Position numbers and translations under genes: made by a program
Shown: one piece after another, positions 47,601-56,158 of the stretch
How the letters are laid out: every line of letters starts with the position of its first letter
Position numbering within the stretch: the stretch's first letter is position 1
Origin: an uncultured Collinsella sp.
GTDB lineage: Bacteria; Actinomycetota; Coriobacteriia; Coriobacteriales; Coriobacteriaceae
Length of the DNA: 56,958 nt
Reading direction: 5' to 3'
Assembly (NCBI GenBank): GCA_937997605.1
Contig: CALLFD010000157.1
Span: 1 to 56,958 of the forward strand
The notes under the pieces: generated by a model
Told to the model about the DNA's origin: nothing
What the model saw: only the letters and a program-made list of their open reading frames with translations
Databases searched by the model: none

Positions 47601-47792
47601 ATATGATTTAATGCTACCCCCTACCATTCATCCAGCGTCATTGAACATCATATAACCGCAGATAAACATAGCAGTTTGTATCTTTTGCCTCCGGTAGCGG
47701 CGCCTACGCTTTTACAAACATATTACTAACAGCTTTAGCTAAACTGCACTCAATGAATTGTTGAAAACTATTCAAAGAAACGGAGTGTAAAG
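47601..47792. other. Element left end, integrase leader
   Basis: AT-rich sequence between the attachment core and the integrase start. It probably holds recombinase arm sites and the integrase promoter. I could not define direct repeats with confidence. Confidence 0.4.
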
Positions 47793-49040
47793 ATGTCAGA
47801 ACAGCCACTTATCAGTGGAAGAGGTACATGCTGGAAAGACAAGAGGTCGCCTAACACCTACCGCTATTATTTCTCACTTGGGATCAAGGACCCTAAGACG
47901 GGGCGCTACAAACGATCCCCAACTTATACAGTTCGTTGCAAGACTAAAACAGAAGCTAAGGCTGCAATGCAGGCCAAGCTGGCTGAAATCAACTCCTCTG
48001 GCACGATTACTAAAACTAAAAAGCCCACTTTGCTTGCGTCCTACTGCTGGGCCTTTCATGAAAATAGGGACACCGAGCTTGCGCCAACGAGCTATGAAAG
48101 AGAAGCGTACGATTGCAGGCATATCGAAGACCTATTCGGTGCGTTTCAGACAATTGAGGGGCTAACTCCCGATCTAATCGAAGAAGCATATGCCGAAGCT
48201 CGTCGTACGGGAAAATACAGACCATCAGAGCTTGTGCGAATCAATGCGAAACTGCGTCAGATTCTGTCGAATGCAGTCGCAAAGAGAATAATTGACCGAA
48301 ACCCCTGCGCTACCGTTCATGTTCGCAGGCCACGCAACAAAAGAGAATCACTGACAATCGACCAAGTAGCTACCCTATGCACACATCTTCAACACATTGA
48401 GCTCACCGCCGAAGCTGTTGGTACGCTAGTACTAGTGTATACGGGTATGCGGAAAGGTGAGATGTTGGGCCTCGAATGGCGCGATTGGGACCCTGCCAAT
48501 AAAACCTTGAAAATTGACAGGCAGTACACCAACGACCATGAACTGAGGGCACCCAAGTCACAAGAAAGCCAACGCAAAATCCCCGTTGGAGAAACCTTGG
48601 CCGAACGTCTTCAATCATGGTCGGCCATACAAAAAGAGCTCCTGGCCTCTCTGGGGCTGTCCCAGACTGGCAGCACTCCCATCATTAGCGATATTGCTGT
48701 CAAGCAGGGGGTCCCTACTGTCTGTCACATGAAAAACTACATCTTCAACCATTGGTTTCGCGATTTCGCAGTTAGCTGCAACCTTGGAATCTATGAGCCG
48801 AACAATTCGACTGGCGGAAAACTATATAAGGGCATCTGCCCGCATCAGCTCAGGCATTGTGTAAGCACTTTTATGCTGGCGAACGGATCGGACGTTAGAA
48901 GCGTGCAAGGTATTCTTGGCCACGCGGACCCCAATATCACGCTCAAAACGTATACAAGCCTCGTTCAACAATCAGAAATAAAAGCAGTTAAAGGCTACGA
49001 AGACTTCATCAACGCCTATATACAGAAAAGCGAGAAATAG
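47793..49040 (+). CDS. int: Tyrosine recombinase integrase
   Basis: A 415-residue site-specific recombinase that integrates and excises the element at the adjacent tRNA-Arg end. An AP2-like arm-binding segment (about 15-70) is followed by a SAM-like core-binding domain. The catalytic domain has Arg220 (TGMRKGE), His351 and Arg354 (HQLRH), His377 (LGHADP) and nucleophile Tyr387 (TLKTYTSL). RBS is CGGAGTG. GC content is clearly lower than that of the chromosomal genes on the left. Confidence 0.95.
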   Translation: MSEQPLISGRGTCWKDKRSPNTYRYYFSLGIKDPKTGRYKRSPTYTVRCKTKTEAKAAMQAKLAEINSSGTITKTKKPTLLASYCWAFHENRDTELAPTSYEREAYDCRHIEDLFGAFQTIEGLTPDLIEEAYAEARRTGKYRPSELVRINAKLRQILSNAVAKRIIDRNPCATVHVRRPRNKRESLTIDQVATLCTHLQHIELTAEAVGTLVLVYTGMRKGEMLGLEWRDWDPANKTLKIDRQYTNDHELRAPKSQESQRKIPVGETLAERLQSWSAIQKELLASLGLSQTGSTPIISDIAVKQGVPTVCHMKNYIFNHWFRDFAVSCNLGIYEPNNSTGGKLYKGICPHQLRHCVSTFMLANGSDVRSVQGILGHADPNITLKTYTSLVQQSEIKAVKGYEDFINAYIQKSEK

Positions 49041-49179
49041 CATGTTATTCATTCATCGTTTCATCAATAATATTACGGTACTATACTACTATTTCCGCAG
49101 GTAGACGCTTTATTTGATTGACATCTAATGAGTTTTAATAGATTCTAAAGCTGTCAGATGGCTACGCATGTAGTCATAA

Positions 49180-49240
49180 AAACCGGCCCCCCAAGTGCTT
49201 ATGAACCTGGTAAGTCTTACAAGCACAGGGAGGGCCCTCA
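49180..49240. other. Structured spacer between integrase and excisionase genes
   Basis: An imperfect long hairpin (GGCCCCCC...GTGCTT paired with AAGCAC...GGGAGGGCC) lies just before the excisionase RBS. It could end integrase transcripts or control excisionase translation. There is no T run. Confidence 0.4.
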
Positions 49241-49258
49241 TTGAAAGGATAGCTCATC

Positions 49259-49504
49259 ATGGCTACTCCACAGATTAGCACTCAGGCGTCCACACCGACT
49301 TTCCCCACTGGTGCCGCTCAGTGCGATCGGTTGCTCCGCGTTAACGATATCCGCGAACTCACTGGCTGGAGCGAAAACACCGCGCGCAAGTTTATGCGCG
49401 AGTCCGGCAAGCTCATCCAAATCCATCGCTCGAATTACATGTTAGAAAGCTCGTTCTACGAACTTTTCAAGCAGCTTGAAGGTCGTACCGCCCACCTTGA
49501 CTAG
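49259..49504 (+). CDS. xis: Excisionase-like HTH protein
   Basis: An 81-residue protein with a single MerR/excisionase-like helix-turn-helix (LLRVNDIRELTGWSENTARK) and a small wing. It follows the integrase and has AAAGGA upstream. It is likely the recombination directionality factor or a local regulator; the assignment is by fold impression and position. Confidence 0.65.
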   Translation: MATPQISTQASTPTFPTGAAQCDRLLRVNDIRELTGWSENTARKFMRESGKLIQIHRSNYMLESSFYELFKQLEGRTAHLD

Positions 49505-49513
49505 GCGGTAAAC

Positions 49514-49900
49514 ATGAGCGAGCTACCGTCGATTTCCGACAAATATTCCGATGATGTTACTGAGCAACGAGAGATTAGAAGGAAAATGGATAACGCGAAT
49601 TTTATTTCGGTGCCCGACTGGGCGTGTTGTGCCACCACTGTCGCTGCCGAGCGCCTCATCCTCGGCCTAGTATGGAAGCTTGGAAATCCTTCCAAAAACA
49701 AACGAGCCATGGGCTTTTACGCAAAAAGCAAATGGATTGAGGAGCGCTACCACCTGAGTAAGAACACGATCTCCCGGGCCTATACCTCTTTGAAGGATAA
49801 AGGGTTTATTCAAAAAGCGGGCGATGGCAGCTGGATGCTTAATTACGCCGCAGTCTACCCCGCCGCAATCGAAAACGGCTGGGAGCCCAAGAAATCTTAA
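49514..49900 (+). CDS. Winged-helix protein, replication/regulatory type
   Basis: A 128-residue protein with a winged helix in its second half (WIEERYHLSKNTISRAYTSL, then KGFIQKAGDGSWMLN). This layout resembles RepL-type plasmid initiators and element regulators. It starts nine bases after the previous stop, so the two are co-transcribed. No initiator-specific motif is seen, so a repressor role is equally possible. Confidence 0.6.
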   Translation: MSELPSISDKYSDDVTEQREIRRKMDNANFISVPDWACCATTVAAERLILGLVWKLGNPSKNKRAMGFYAKSKWIEERYHLSKNTISRAYTSLKDKGFIQKAGDGSWMLNYAAVYPAAIENGWEPKKS

Positions 49901-49949
49901 GTCCATAGCCCGACTATCGAGGTCGTGAAGGTCGGTAATCGCCGGGCGT

Positions 49950-50162
49950 CTATAAGAGCATGTCGCGGATGTAAAATGAAACAGGGTCGAACCGAAACAG
50001 TTCCCGGACAATTGGCGTCCGGCCAGACACTTCGATTCGACCCTTTTTCATGCCCGCATCTAAAACAATCCCATAATCATTCTCGACATCTTTAACGCCA
50101 TCACTCTCCCGCCACCAACACGTCGTAGGTGCCATTTTCAACGAATCGATATGACCGTCCAT
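49950..50162 (-). CDS. Possible 70-residue protein
   Basis: The minus-strand frame has protein-like composition (ENDYGIVLDAGMKKGRIEVS, then RELFRFDPVSFYIRD) and no membrane segment. It lacks a good RBS at 50162 and overlaps a terminator-like hairpin for the opposite strand. Unrecognised; may be spurious. Confidence 0.35.
   Translation of the reverse strand: MDGHIDSLKMAPTTCWWRESDGVKDVENDYGIVLDAGMKKGRIEVSGRTPIVRELFRFDPVSFYIRDMLL
49984..50048 (+). terminator. Two-tier terminator after winged-helix gene
   Basis: Outer arms GGGTCGAA (49984-49991) and TTCGACCC (50036-50043) enclose an inner CCGGAC/GTCCGG stem and are followed by TTTTT. Confidence 0.5.
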
Positions 50163-50280
50163 TCATGGTCTTTAAGGCGCGTGATACCATGAAAACGTGC
50201 GGTATTTCTCCAACCGAAAACCTGCGTGAATGCATGACTTGAGACGCCTTTTAGAACTCACCGATCGCAGGGCGAACACA

Positions 50281-50346
50281 AATCAACAGCGGCCGTGCAT
50301 TGTTCCCAGCCATATGGCATGGCGGAGCCATGCCCGTTGTTGATTG
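50281..50346 (+). promoter_or_regulatory. Structured leader of coiled-coil gene
   Basis: Outer arms AATCAACA and TGTTGATT enclose a GGCATGGC-GGA-GCCATGCC hairpin directly before the GGAG site of the next gene. It could hide or present the ribosome site, or be the operator of a KfrA-like autorepressor. Confidence 0.4.
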
Positions 50347-50358
50347 GAGTGCCGCACC

Positions 50359-50985
50359 ATGGCAGACGAGAAGAAAATCAGGGAGATCTACGACGTGAAG
50401 TCCGTCCTCGATGAGGCCGCCGAGCGAATCGAGGCGACGTGGCGGGAGAAGCTGCTGCGCGAGACGGGCGACCTCAGAACCGAGAACGCGTTGCTCAGGG
50501 CCCAGCTCGACGAATTCAACCGCAAGCTCGTCGAGGCGAGAGACCGGAACGAAAGACTTGAGGCCGACTGCAATGAGCGGGTCGCCTTTATCGAGGAGAA
50601 GTTCGAGCTCGACACCGCGAGCATCGAGCTCGAGAACAATGAGCTCCATGCCGCGAGCGTCAGATACCTCGCCGATGCCAGGGAGCTCGGCAGGCAGGTC
50701 GTCCAGCTCCACGCCGAGGCTGAGGCCATGTCCGATGAGATCGAGCGTCTGCGCGTCGAGCGTGACGCCGCGTTGAAAGCCCAAGCCGAGCTGAGCGATG
50801 CGCTCCTGGCCCAGCACGACCTGATGGCCGAGATCGCCGCCCTCAAGGACCGCCTCGCCACCTCCGAGCAGCGTGCGGCCGTGGCCGAGGCCAAGGTCGA
50901 GGTCATGACCCAGATGAGGGGCGAGTGGCCACGCGCTTCTCCTGCCAGGCTGCTGATTTCTAGGAACCTTCTAGAGCGCTTCTAG
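50359..50985 (+). CDS. Long coiled-coil protein
   Basis: A 208-residue protein that is almost wholly heptad-like, acidic/basic and helical from about 15 to 190, with very few aromatics. No enzymatic domain. It resembles KfrA or phage/plasmid filament-forming proteins in composition, without a detectable HTH. ATG at 50359 with TTGGAG is preferred to TTG at 50344. GC content is high, unlike the integrase region, and matches the phosphoesterase genes it converges on, so the two may have arrived together. Confidence 0.65.
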   Translation: MADEKKIREIYDVKSVLDEAAERIEATWREKLLRETGDLRTENALLRAQLDEFNRKLVEARDRNERLEADCNERVAFIEEKFELDTASIELENNELHAASVRYLADARELGRQVVQLHAEAEAMSDEIERLRVERDAALKAQAELSDALLAQHDLMAEIAALKDRLATSEQRAAVAEAKVEVMTQMRGEWPRASPARLLISRNLLERF

Positions 50986-50998
50986 AAGGTTCCTAGAA
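50958..50998. terminator. Perfect 18-bp hairpin joining two convergent genes
   Basis: Exact 18-base arms with a GCGCT loop contain the last codons of both the coiled-coil gene and the first phosphoesterase gene. It probably ends transcription in both directions, although it lacks a T run. Confidence 0.65.
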
Positions 50999-51708
50999 CC
51001 GGGCTCAGCATCTTCGATCGGCACGATGTCTCGGTAGATAAGGCGATGCTTGGCGTCACGCCACTCGTCACCGTGGTAGTGGCCGAAGAACCAGGCTCGG
51101 TAGCCGAGCCGGTCGTCGAGCTCGGCAAGGAATCGCTGAAGTCGGTCGCCCCGATACTCGCGTCCGCGCTCCCGGCACAACCCCTCAGCAAGGGCAGCAG
51201 GAGCCTCGTGAGTCACAACGTGGTCGACCTTCCAGCCCACGCGGTCGAGCGAGGCGCGGCAGTGGTCCATCTCCTCCTCGCTCGGCATCTCCTCGGGCCA
51301 CCAGCTCCTCCCCTCCCTGCGATATTGCCTGTCATGGCTCGCGGCGCCGCCCATGGCAAGGACTGTGAGCCCGTCGATATCGAACACCTCTCCGCGCATC
51401 AGGTGCAGCACGTGCGGTCGCGCCTCGTGGACGAGGCCGCCGTTCCACTCCCGCACCGGCAGTTCTGCCAGCATCCGGTGGTTCTCATGGTTGCCGTCTA
51501 CGAAACACGTTGTCCACGGCTTCGACTCGAACCAGTCGAGCCAGTATTTCTCGGCGTTGGATCCATCCCAGACAAAGCCGAAGTCGCCGGCCACGATCAC
51601 CGCGTCATCGCGCGTCAGGGTCCGGCCCAGCGGCCAATTTTTGAATGCAAACCGGCTGGACCCGTACTCGGCCCTGCCGTGCACGTCGCCTGTCACATAG
51701 ACCGTCAT
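50971..51708 (-). CDS. Metallophosphoesterase 1
   Basis: A 245-residue calcineurin-like phosphoesterase binding two metals, with GDVHG, VAGDFGF, DGNHENH, a THEAP histidine and GHYHGD. It is the last of three tandem phosphoesterase genes; its ATG at 51708 overlaps the stop of the second by one base (TGATG). It is about as similar to protein 2 (same MTVYVTGD(V/I)H opening) as expected for an old duplication. Substrate unknown: protein phosphate, a nucleotide second messenger or RNA ends are possible. Confidence 0.85.
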   Translation of the reverse strand: MTVYVTGDVHGRAEYGSSRFAFKNWPLGRTLTRDDAVIVAGDFGFVWDGSNAEKYWLDWFESKPWTTCFVDGNHENHRMLAELPVREWNGGLVHEARPHVLHLMRGEVFDIDGLTVLAMGGAASHDRQYRREGRSWWPEEMPSEEEMDHCRASLDRVGWKVDHVVTHEAPAALAEGLCRERGREYRGDRLQRFLAELDDRLGYRAWFFGHYHGDEWRDAKHRLIYRDIVPIEDAEPGSRNLLEAL

Positions 51709-52433
51709 CAGTACGCACCCCACGGCAGGAGTTTGTCCCCGAGTCTCACGATCCGGTCATACGGCACCGTGTGCCGTTCGTCCGGATTGCCGTCTCGGTG
51801 AAAATGGCCGTAATACCAGTGTTTATAGTCCAGGCGGTCCTCGAGCTCGTCAAGGAATTCGGTCAGCCGGTCCACATTGGGGCGTTCCCAGCCTGGGTCC
51901 GGGTAGAGCGTCGGCGAGAGCATGCGCGTCGAGCAGGTGTGGGTGATGACGCAGTCGACCTTCCAGCCGACCTCGTCGAGCTTTGCCCGCGCGGCATCGA
52001 AATCGCGCTCGTCCGGGAGCACCTGAGGCCACCAGCTGGAATACGGCACGCGGTATTCCCTGTCCACGCTCGTGGCAACGCCCATGGTGAAGACCGTCGA
52101 ACCGTCGAGCTCGAAGACCTCGCCGCGCGTCAGGCGCCGAATGGGCGAGGTGTCCGACAGGCGCTGCGTCAGCCCACCGTGCCACAGTTCCATGGGTCGC
52201 TCCGCCCAGTGATTGAAGCGCTCGTGGTTGCCGTCGACGAACAGTACCGTGTAGGGGCGCGACTCCAGCCAGGCGATGTCGGCGCATTCCTCGGCGGAAA
52301 AGTTCCACGGAAAGCCAAAGTCACCGGCAACGATGAGATAGTCGTCGCTGGTAAGGCCATCCCCAAGCTCCCAGTCGCGGAGCTTTTGCATGTCGAGCCC
52401 ACTGTGGATGTCGCCCGTCACATAGACCGTCAT
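51708..52433 (-). CDS. Metallophosphoesterase 2
   Basis: A 241-residue calcineurin-like phosphoesterase with GDIHSG, VAGDFGF, VDGNHERF, VITHTCS and GHFHRD. It opens MTVYVTGD like protein 1 and is its paralogue. Start ATG 52433 overlaps the stop of protein 3 by four bases, so it is translationally coupled. Confidence 0.85.
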   Translation of the reverse strand: MTVYVTGDIHSGLDMQKLRDWELGDGLTSDDYLIVAGDFGFPWNFSAEECADIAWLESRPYTVLFVDGNHERFNHWAERPMELWHGGLTQRLSDTSPIRRLTRGEVFELDGSTVFTMGVATSVDREYRVPYSSWWPQVLPDERDFDAARAKLDEVGWKVDCVITHTCSTRMLSPTLYPDPGWERPNVDRLTEFLDELEDRLDYKHWYYGHFHRDGNPDERHTVPYDRIVRLGDKLLPWGAY

Positions 52434-53068
52434 CGGATCGCCTCTTTCCTCTTGTACGCCGCCAGCTCGCGCTCGACCTGTTCGTTGCCCGTGGCGTTGA
52501 CCCACCGGGGCCATTTCACCCGGTCGCACGGCTCGTCGACTCCGGCGAACCATTCCCTCAGCTCGTCGAGGCTCACCGGGGAGTGCCCGTTGGCATCGCA
52601 ACCGACGTCGTAGCGCAGAAGGCCCTGCTTGCGGTTGAACTCGTTGTACGCGCCGCCGCTGCTGTGGATGTGCCCGTGGAGGTGCCACGATCCATGGCTC
52701 ATGCCCTGCCAGTCGGCCATGGGGTAATGGCTCAGGACGATCTTCTGCCCGTCGATCTTGAGCACGCAGATCGGCGGCTCCACGGTGAAGGCGCCCGCGA
52801 CCGCCGGCCGGGTCCAGTCCTTGTCGTGGTTTCCCGGGACGAGGTGGATGCGCCTGCAGGCGATCCGCTTGCGCAGCCCGTAGGCGTCCTGGGCGGTCAT
52901 CTTGAATGAGAAATCCCCCAGGATGTAGAGCTCGTCGTCCACGGCAACCTTGCCGTTGATGCTGTCGACGATTGCCGAGTTCATCTGCCAAATCGTCTCC
53001 CACGGGCGGTCGGTGAACTTCAGCACGTTCTCATGCCCGAAGTGGGTGTCGCTGGTAAACCAGATCAT
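52430..53068 (-). CDS. Metallophosphoesterase 3
   Basis: A 212-residue phosphoesterase of a different branch (DTHFGHENV, LGDFSFK, VPGNHDKDW, VLSHYP, HLHGHIHS). This matches the small phage/plasmid phosphoesterases often annotated as YfcE- or hydrolase-like. It is the first gene of the three-gene unit. ATG at 53068 with AAAGGAGA is chosen; the frame continues upstream without family similarity. Confidence 0.88.
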   Translation of the reverse strand: MIWFTSDTHFGHENVLKFTDRPWETIWQMNSAIVDSINGKVAVDDELYILGDFSFKMTAQDAYGLRKRIACRRIHLVPGNHDKDWTRPAVAGAFTVEPPICVLKIDGQKIVLSHYPMADWQGMSHGSWHLHGHIHSSGGAYNEFNRKQGLLRYDVGCDANGHSPVSLDELREWFAGVDEPCDRVKWPRWVNATGNEQVERELAAYKRKEAIR

Positions 53069-53331
53069 ATTTATGTCTCCTTTTATCGCTAAAAAACGTT
53101 CTCCCTCGAGGTCAGGAGACGTTTTATGAGCGACATGAGGTGCATATCCCTCATGTTTCAAGCTCCAATCTGCCGGATTTGCCTAACTAAAAGTTTACGC
53201 CCACGCGCGAACAGGATTTGATTTTTGAAATATGGACGAATTCCTCGTCAGGAGGGTAAAATAGTGCCGACGGCAGCCCAAGTTGTAGAGAGCTGGGCAG
53301 AGCCGTTGCTTAATGAAGTTGGGTCATCGTC

Positions 53332-53457
53332 TTAGCGACGGTGGCCTTTCTTTTTGGGCTTCGAGCCCTGCTTGAGTGCCTTGGAAAGGCCGACAAGGGC
53401 CGTGAGGAGCGAGACCATAGCGGTCAGGAGCTTCACGAGCTCGGTGAAATCGGTCAT
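53332..53457 (-). CDS. 41-residue amphipathic small protein
   Basis: Starts at ATG 53457 with a strong GGAGGTGAT site. Residues 1-28 form one amphipathic-to-hydrophobic helix (FTELVKLLTAMVSLLTALVG), followed by the strongly basic tail KPKKKGHRR. This composition is typical of type I toxins, holin-like toxins or leaderless bacteriocin-like peptides. A GC-rich imperfect hairpin downstream (53264-53310 on the opposite side) may be its terminator. It is upstream of, and in the same direction as, the phosphoesterase operon. The region 53069-53331 holds no other gene. Confidence 0.65.
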   Translation of the reverse strand: MTDFTELVKLLTAMVSLLTALVGLSKALKQGSKPKKKGHRR

Positions 53458-53703
53458 GGGCATCACCTCCCATCGGATGGAGGGCTCTGCCCGGCACGAG
53501 GGCTGCCGACAGCAAGGACGATTCTATCAGAGCGGCTGACTCCCGCCCGATTATTACCATCCCACCGCGCCTGTGCAAAAAAAGAGGGCCGCCAAACAGC
53601 GACCCTCCAGCGAAAGTGCATGTTATTTAGGACAGTCAAATTCTTTGAAAAACAAATGGCTGCTGTAGAATTACAAATAAGAGTCACCCGGAAGGAGCGA
53701 TCG

Positions 53704-54150
53704 ATGAAAAGCAAACGATTTGTCCTGAATGCGCTTCTGGTAGTAGCAATATTGACGCTCTTGGTCTTCTCCTACTCATACGTGAATCAGCCAAGATTTG
53801 GATATGCTTTATACGCTGTTTTTTCCGGCGAAACAACTTACAACACTTACAACACTATAGGCTTCATTGACGCGATCTTTTTCTATGTAGTCGGCCCCGT
53901 ATCAAGCGAACTGGTCGCTTTTGTTGTCAGCTACAACCTGAATCAACAAAGCCAAACTCACTCAGCGACTTCGGCCAAACAAGGAATCAATCTCTTCGCA
54001 ATAATGATAATTCTGCAAATTGCGACCGTGTTGATTATCGCCCTGACCGCAACAAACGTTTTGAAGTATGAGTTCGGATTCATCGCGAGCTGTCTCATGG
54101 CAATTGCCGCGGGTATAGCGGTTTCGTATACGACACCGGCAAAGAAGTAG
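53704..54150 (+). CDS. Small multi-helix membrane protein
   Basis: A 148-residue protein with about four membrane helices (about 7-27, 50-75, 95-115, 120-140) and a cationic start and end. The RBS GGAAGGAG is clear. No family recognised. GC content is low relative to the phosphoesterase genes. It may be an immunity, exclusion or transport-related protein of the element. Confidence 0.65.
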   Translation: MKSKRFVLNALLVVAILTLLVFSYSYVNQPRFGYALYAVFSGETTYNTYNTIGFIDAIFFYVVGPVSSELVAFVVSYNLNQQSQTHSATSAKQGINLFAIMIILQIATVLIIALTATNVLKYEFGFIASCLMAIAAGIAVSYTTPAKK

Positions 54151-54243
54151 ATCAACTAACAGGGCCTATTTGGAATCCGAATCGTCCATGGAGCCGTCGA
54201 TGCCGGTTTTGGTGTCGTCATCCGTATTGGGATCGTCATCCTT

Positions 54244-54280
54244 GGGGCTTATAGGACACACATTTTGTCCTATAAGCCCC
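54244..54280. repeat. 15-bp hairpin containing copy 1 of a 25-bp element repeat
   Basis: Arms GGGGCTTATAGGACA and its exact complement flank a seven-base loop. Positions 54254-54278 recur, inverted, at 56794-56818. The minus strand beyond it encodes an Asp-rich frame (PKDDDPNTDDDTK to a stop at 54163) that looks like the tail of a lost gene. Confidence 0.7.
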
Positions 54281-54377
54281 GATCAATTCATACTCCTCAT
54301 CCTCGCCGAATTGCGAGTATGGCAGAATCGGCACTGGATGGCAGTGCGCTAGGGCACCGACGATAGGCTTTCCAAAA

Positions 54378-55577
54378 CTAGCGAGGCGTGTCTCCGCGAG
54401 CGTAATCGCCTCGGTCGACCGCGCGATCGACCTGCGGCGAGATGTCAACGTTACCACCATGGGCTCGACCTGCGGCGCGAACGCGATCATCGCCGGCATC
54501 GGGAACGGCGCCGGCATAGCGGTTGCGAATCTCCCTTGCGTAACCGCGACGCGCAAGAAGCTCATCGCGAACCGCCGGATCTTCGAGCAGGTCCTCATCG
54601 CACTTCGGTGCGATGAATTTGGGGAATGAATTGTAGGCGACGCCCTTGCTCGCTTTCGCTTGTTCGACCCACGCCGAGTACGCCTTCTTAAGACGTTGAA
54701 TGTAAATCTCACAGCGCTTCTCGTACGGCAACGCTCGCTCGGCTTCCAGCATGTTCTTTTCGAACGCCGCTTCAAGTTGTTTGACCGCGAAACGTCCGTC
54801 GAGTCGAGTCAGGTTGAAAGTGCACTTCGGATTGCCGGCCTCCTTGATATCGAGATCTGTCGCATAGACTCGATTGTTCTTGATGAAAATGTCTACGCCC
54901 CATGAGGCAAGTAGTTTTTTGAACTGCTCCATATTCTTTGGGTGACCTTCATTGATTGCAAGATGGATCAGCTCGCGCAGATTGTTTTTATAACTGTACT
55001 CACCGCGACCGATAATCTCCTTTTCTGTGTCGCGCGGCTGGCGATCACGAATCTTCGAATTTTTCTTTCCCTTTTCAAGTTGAGTAAGATTCCAAGCCTC
55101 GTCCATTTCACGGACCCACGCAGCGCGTTCGTACTTTCCGCGTCGCCCACCCGTCTCGCAACGTTTGCCGGTTAACAAATCGGTACGGTTAATCGCCATG
55201 TGCACTGCGTAGCGTTTTCCCGCCTTATCACTTTCCTCATGCAACGCGACAATCACTTGTTGATGCGGATAGTGCTTCGCAAGCCATTGCTCCGCGTAGG
55301 CCATACACGCATCTGGGGTCATCTTGCCTCCGTTGCAGCTGCACTCCTCGGGCAGAAACGCGAGAATCTGATGAAGCATCGTTATGCTCTTCGCGCCGGC
55401 ACGCGCGGACCTGTCGTGATGAAACATCTTCCGCGTCATAGCCATCTCGGAAAACCAGTACTTTCCGTTCGCGAGGTTCCAGCCGCCGCGGGCCAAAGCA
55501 CGCTTTCCGTTGATGTACTTGCGCACGTTCTTCGCGTAGCGTTCGGATGAAATACCTTTCTGCTTAATAACGGTCAT
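54378..55577 (-). CDS. Mobilization relaxase (MobP-like)
   Basis: A 399-residue relaxase that would nick the element's oriT and pilot the strand during conjugal transfer. It has an N-terminal region with candidate nucleophile Tyr residues (RYAKNVRKYINGK) and the segment RYAVHMAINRTD, which resembles the His/Asn metal motif of MobA/MobL-type enzymes but with only one of the usual His pair. An HHDRSARAG segment lies between. The C-terminal 100 residues are charged and helical. ATG at 55577 overlaps the mobC gene by 14 bases. There is no coupling protein or type IV secretion gene in view, so it is probably mobilized in trans. Confidence 0.8.
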   Translation of the reverse strand: MTVIKQKGISSERYAKNVRKYINGKRALARGGWNLANGKYWFSEMAMTRKMFHHDRSARAGAKSITMLHQILAFLPEECSCNGGKMTPDACMAYAEQWLAKHYPHQQVIVALHEESDKAGKRYAVHMAINRTDLLTGKRCETGGRRGKYERAAWVREMDEAWNLTQLEKGKKNSKIRDRQPRDTEKEIIGRGEYSYKNNLRELIHLAINEGHPKNMEQFKKLLASWGVDIFIKNNRVYATDLDIKEAGNPKCTFNLTRLDGRFAVKQLEAAFEKNMLEAERALPYEKRCEIYIQRLKKAYSAWVEQAKASKGVAYNSFPKFIAPKCDEDLLEDPAVRDELLARRGYAREIRNRYAGAVPDAGDDRVRAAGRAHGGNVDISPQVDRAVDRGDYARGDTPR

Positions 55578-56148
55578 TGAGATCACCGCCGTCGGTGAAA
55601 TAGCGCCGCTCGAGCTCTCTTATGAAGAGAGTGACTTTGCGGGCGTTCTGGTAAACCTTTTCAAGCGTACGAAAAACAGCTTTCTCGTTGTACGCGGGAA
55701 GCCCTTGGGCGTTCACAAAATACATCAGCTGATTGAGGTTCGTTCCCTCGCGATACAGCTCGTGATAGATTTTCGCGACTTGGCTTTTATCGAAATCGAT
55801 CTTCTCGATTTTACCGGCAAGCATCACGCGGCGGGCATACGCACTGACGGTCGCACCGAGTATATCCGCCCGTTTGCGGATCGCCTCGTGCTCGCCATCG
55901 GTGACCTTAACGTAAATGACCTTCGAGCGCTTTTCGTCCGAATCACCTGAAACGGGTTGCAGCTTTTTTCTGCGGCCACCGTCATCATTTTTGGAAACTA
56001 GATTATCGAGTGATTCACTCCGATGGATCAAGTTATAACGAATGAGTTCGGCTTTCGTCATGCCTGCCTTTTCCGCCAAAGCGGAAAACGTTTCATATTC
56101 TTCAGAAGTGAGTGTCGCCTTAACGGTGTGTGGACGCTTGCGACTCAT
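55564..56148 (-). CDS. mobC: MobC-like relaxosome protein
   Basis: A 194-residue accessory protein of the relaxosome. It shows a ribbon-helix-helix-like segment at the N-terminus (VKATLTSEEYETFSALAEKA) and a second at about 75-110 (IYVKVTDGEHEAIRKRADIL), then the MobC tail with NLNQLMYFVN. It would bind oriT and open it for the relaxase. Start ATG 56148 has GGGGGG just before it, next to the hairpin-rich oriT candidate. Confidence 0.8.
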   Translation of the reverse strand: MSRKRPHTVKATLTSEEYETFSALAEKAGMTKAELIRYNLIHRSESLDNLVSKNDDGGRRKKLQPVSGDSDEKRSKVIYVKVTDGEHEAIRKRADILGATVSAYARRVMLAGKIEKIDFDKSQVAKIYHELYREGTNLNQLMYFVNAQGLPAYNEKAVFRTLEKVYQNARKVTLFIRELERRYFTDGGDLNDRY

Positions 56149-56158
56149 ATGCCCCCCA

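Noticed and set aside
53341..53703. Upstream extension of the membrane protein frame at 53704
   Set aside because: The extension lies over the small amphipathic gene and lacks an RBS; a strong site precedes the ATG at 53704.
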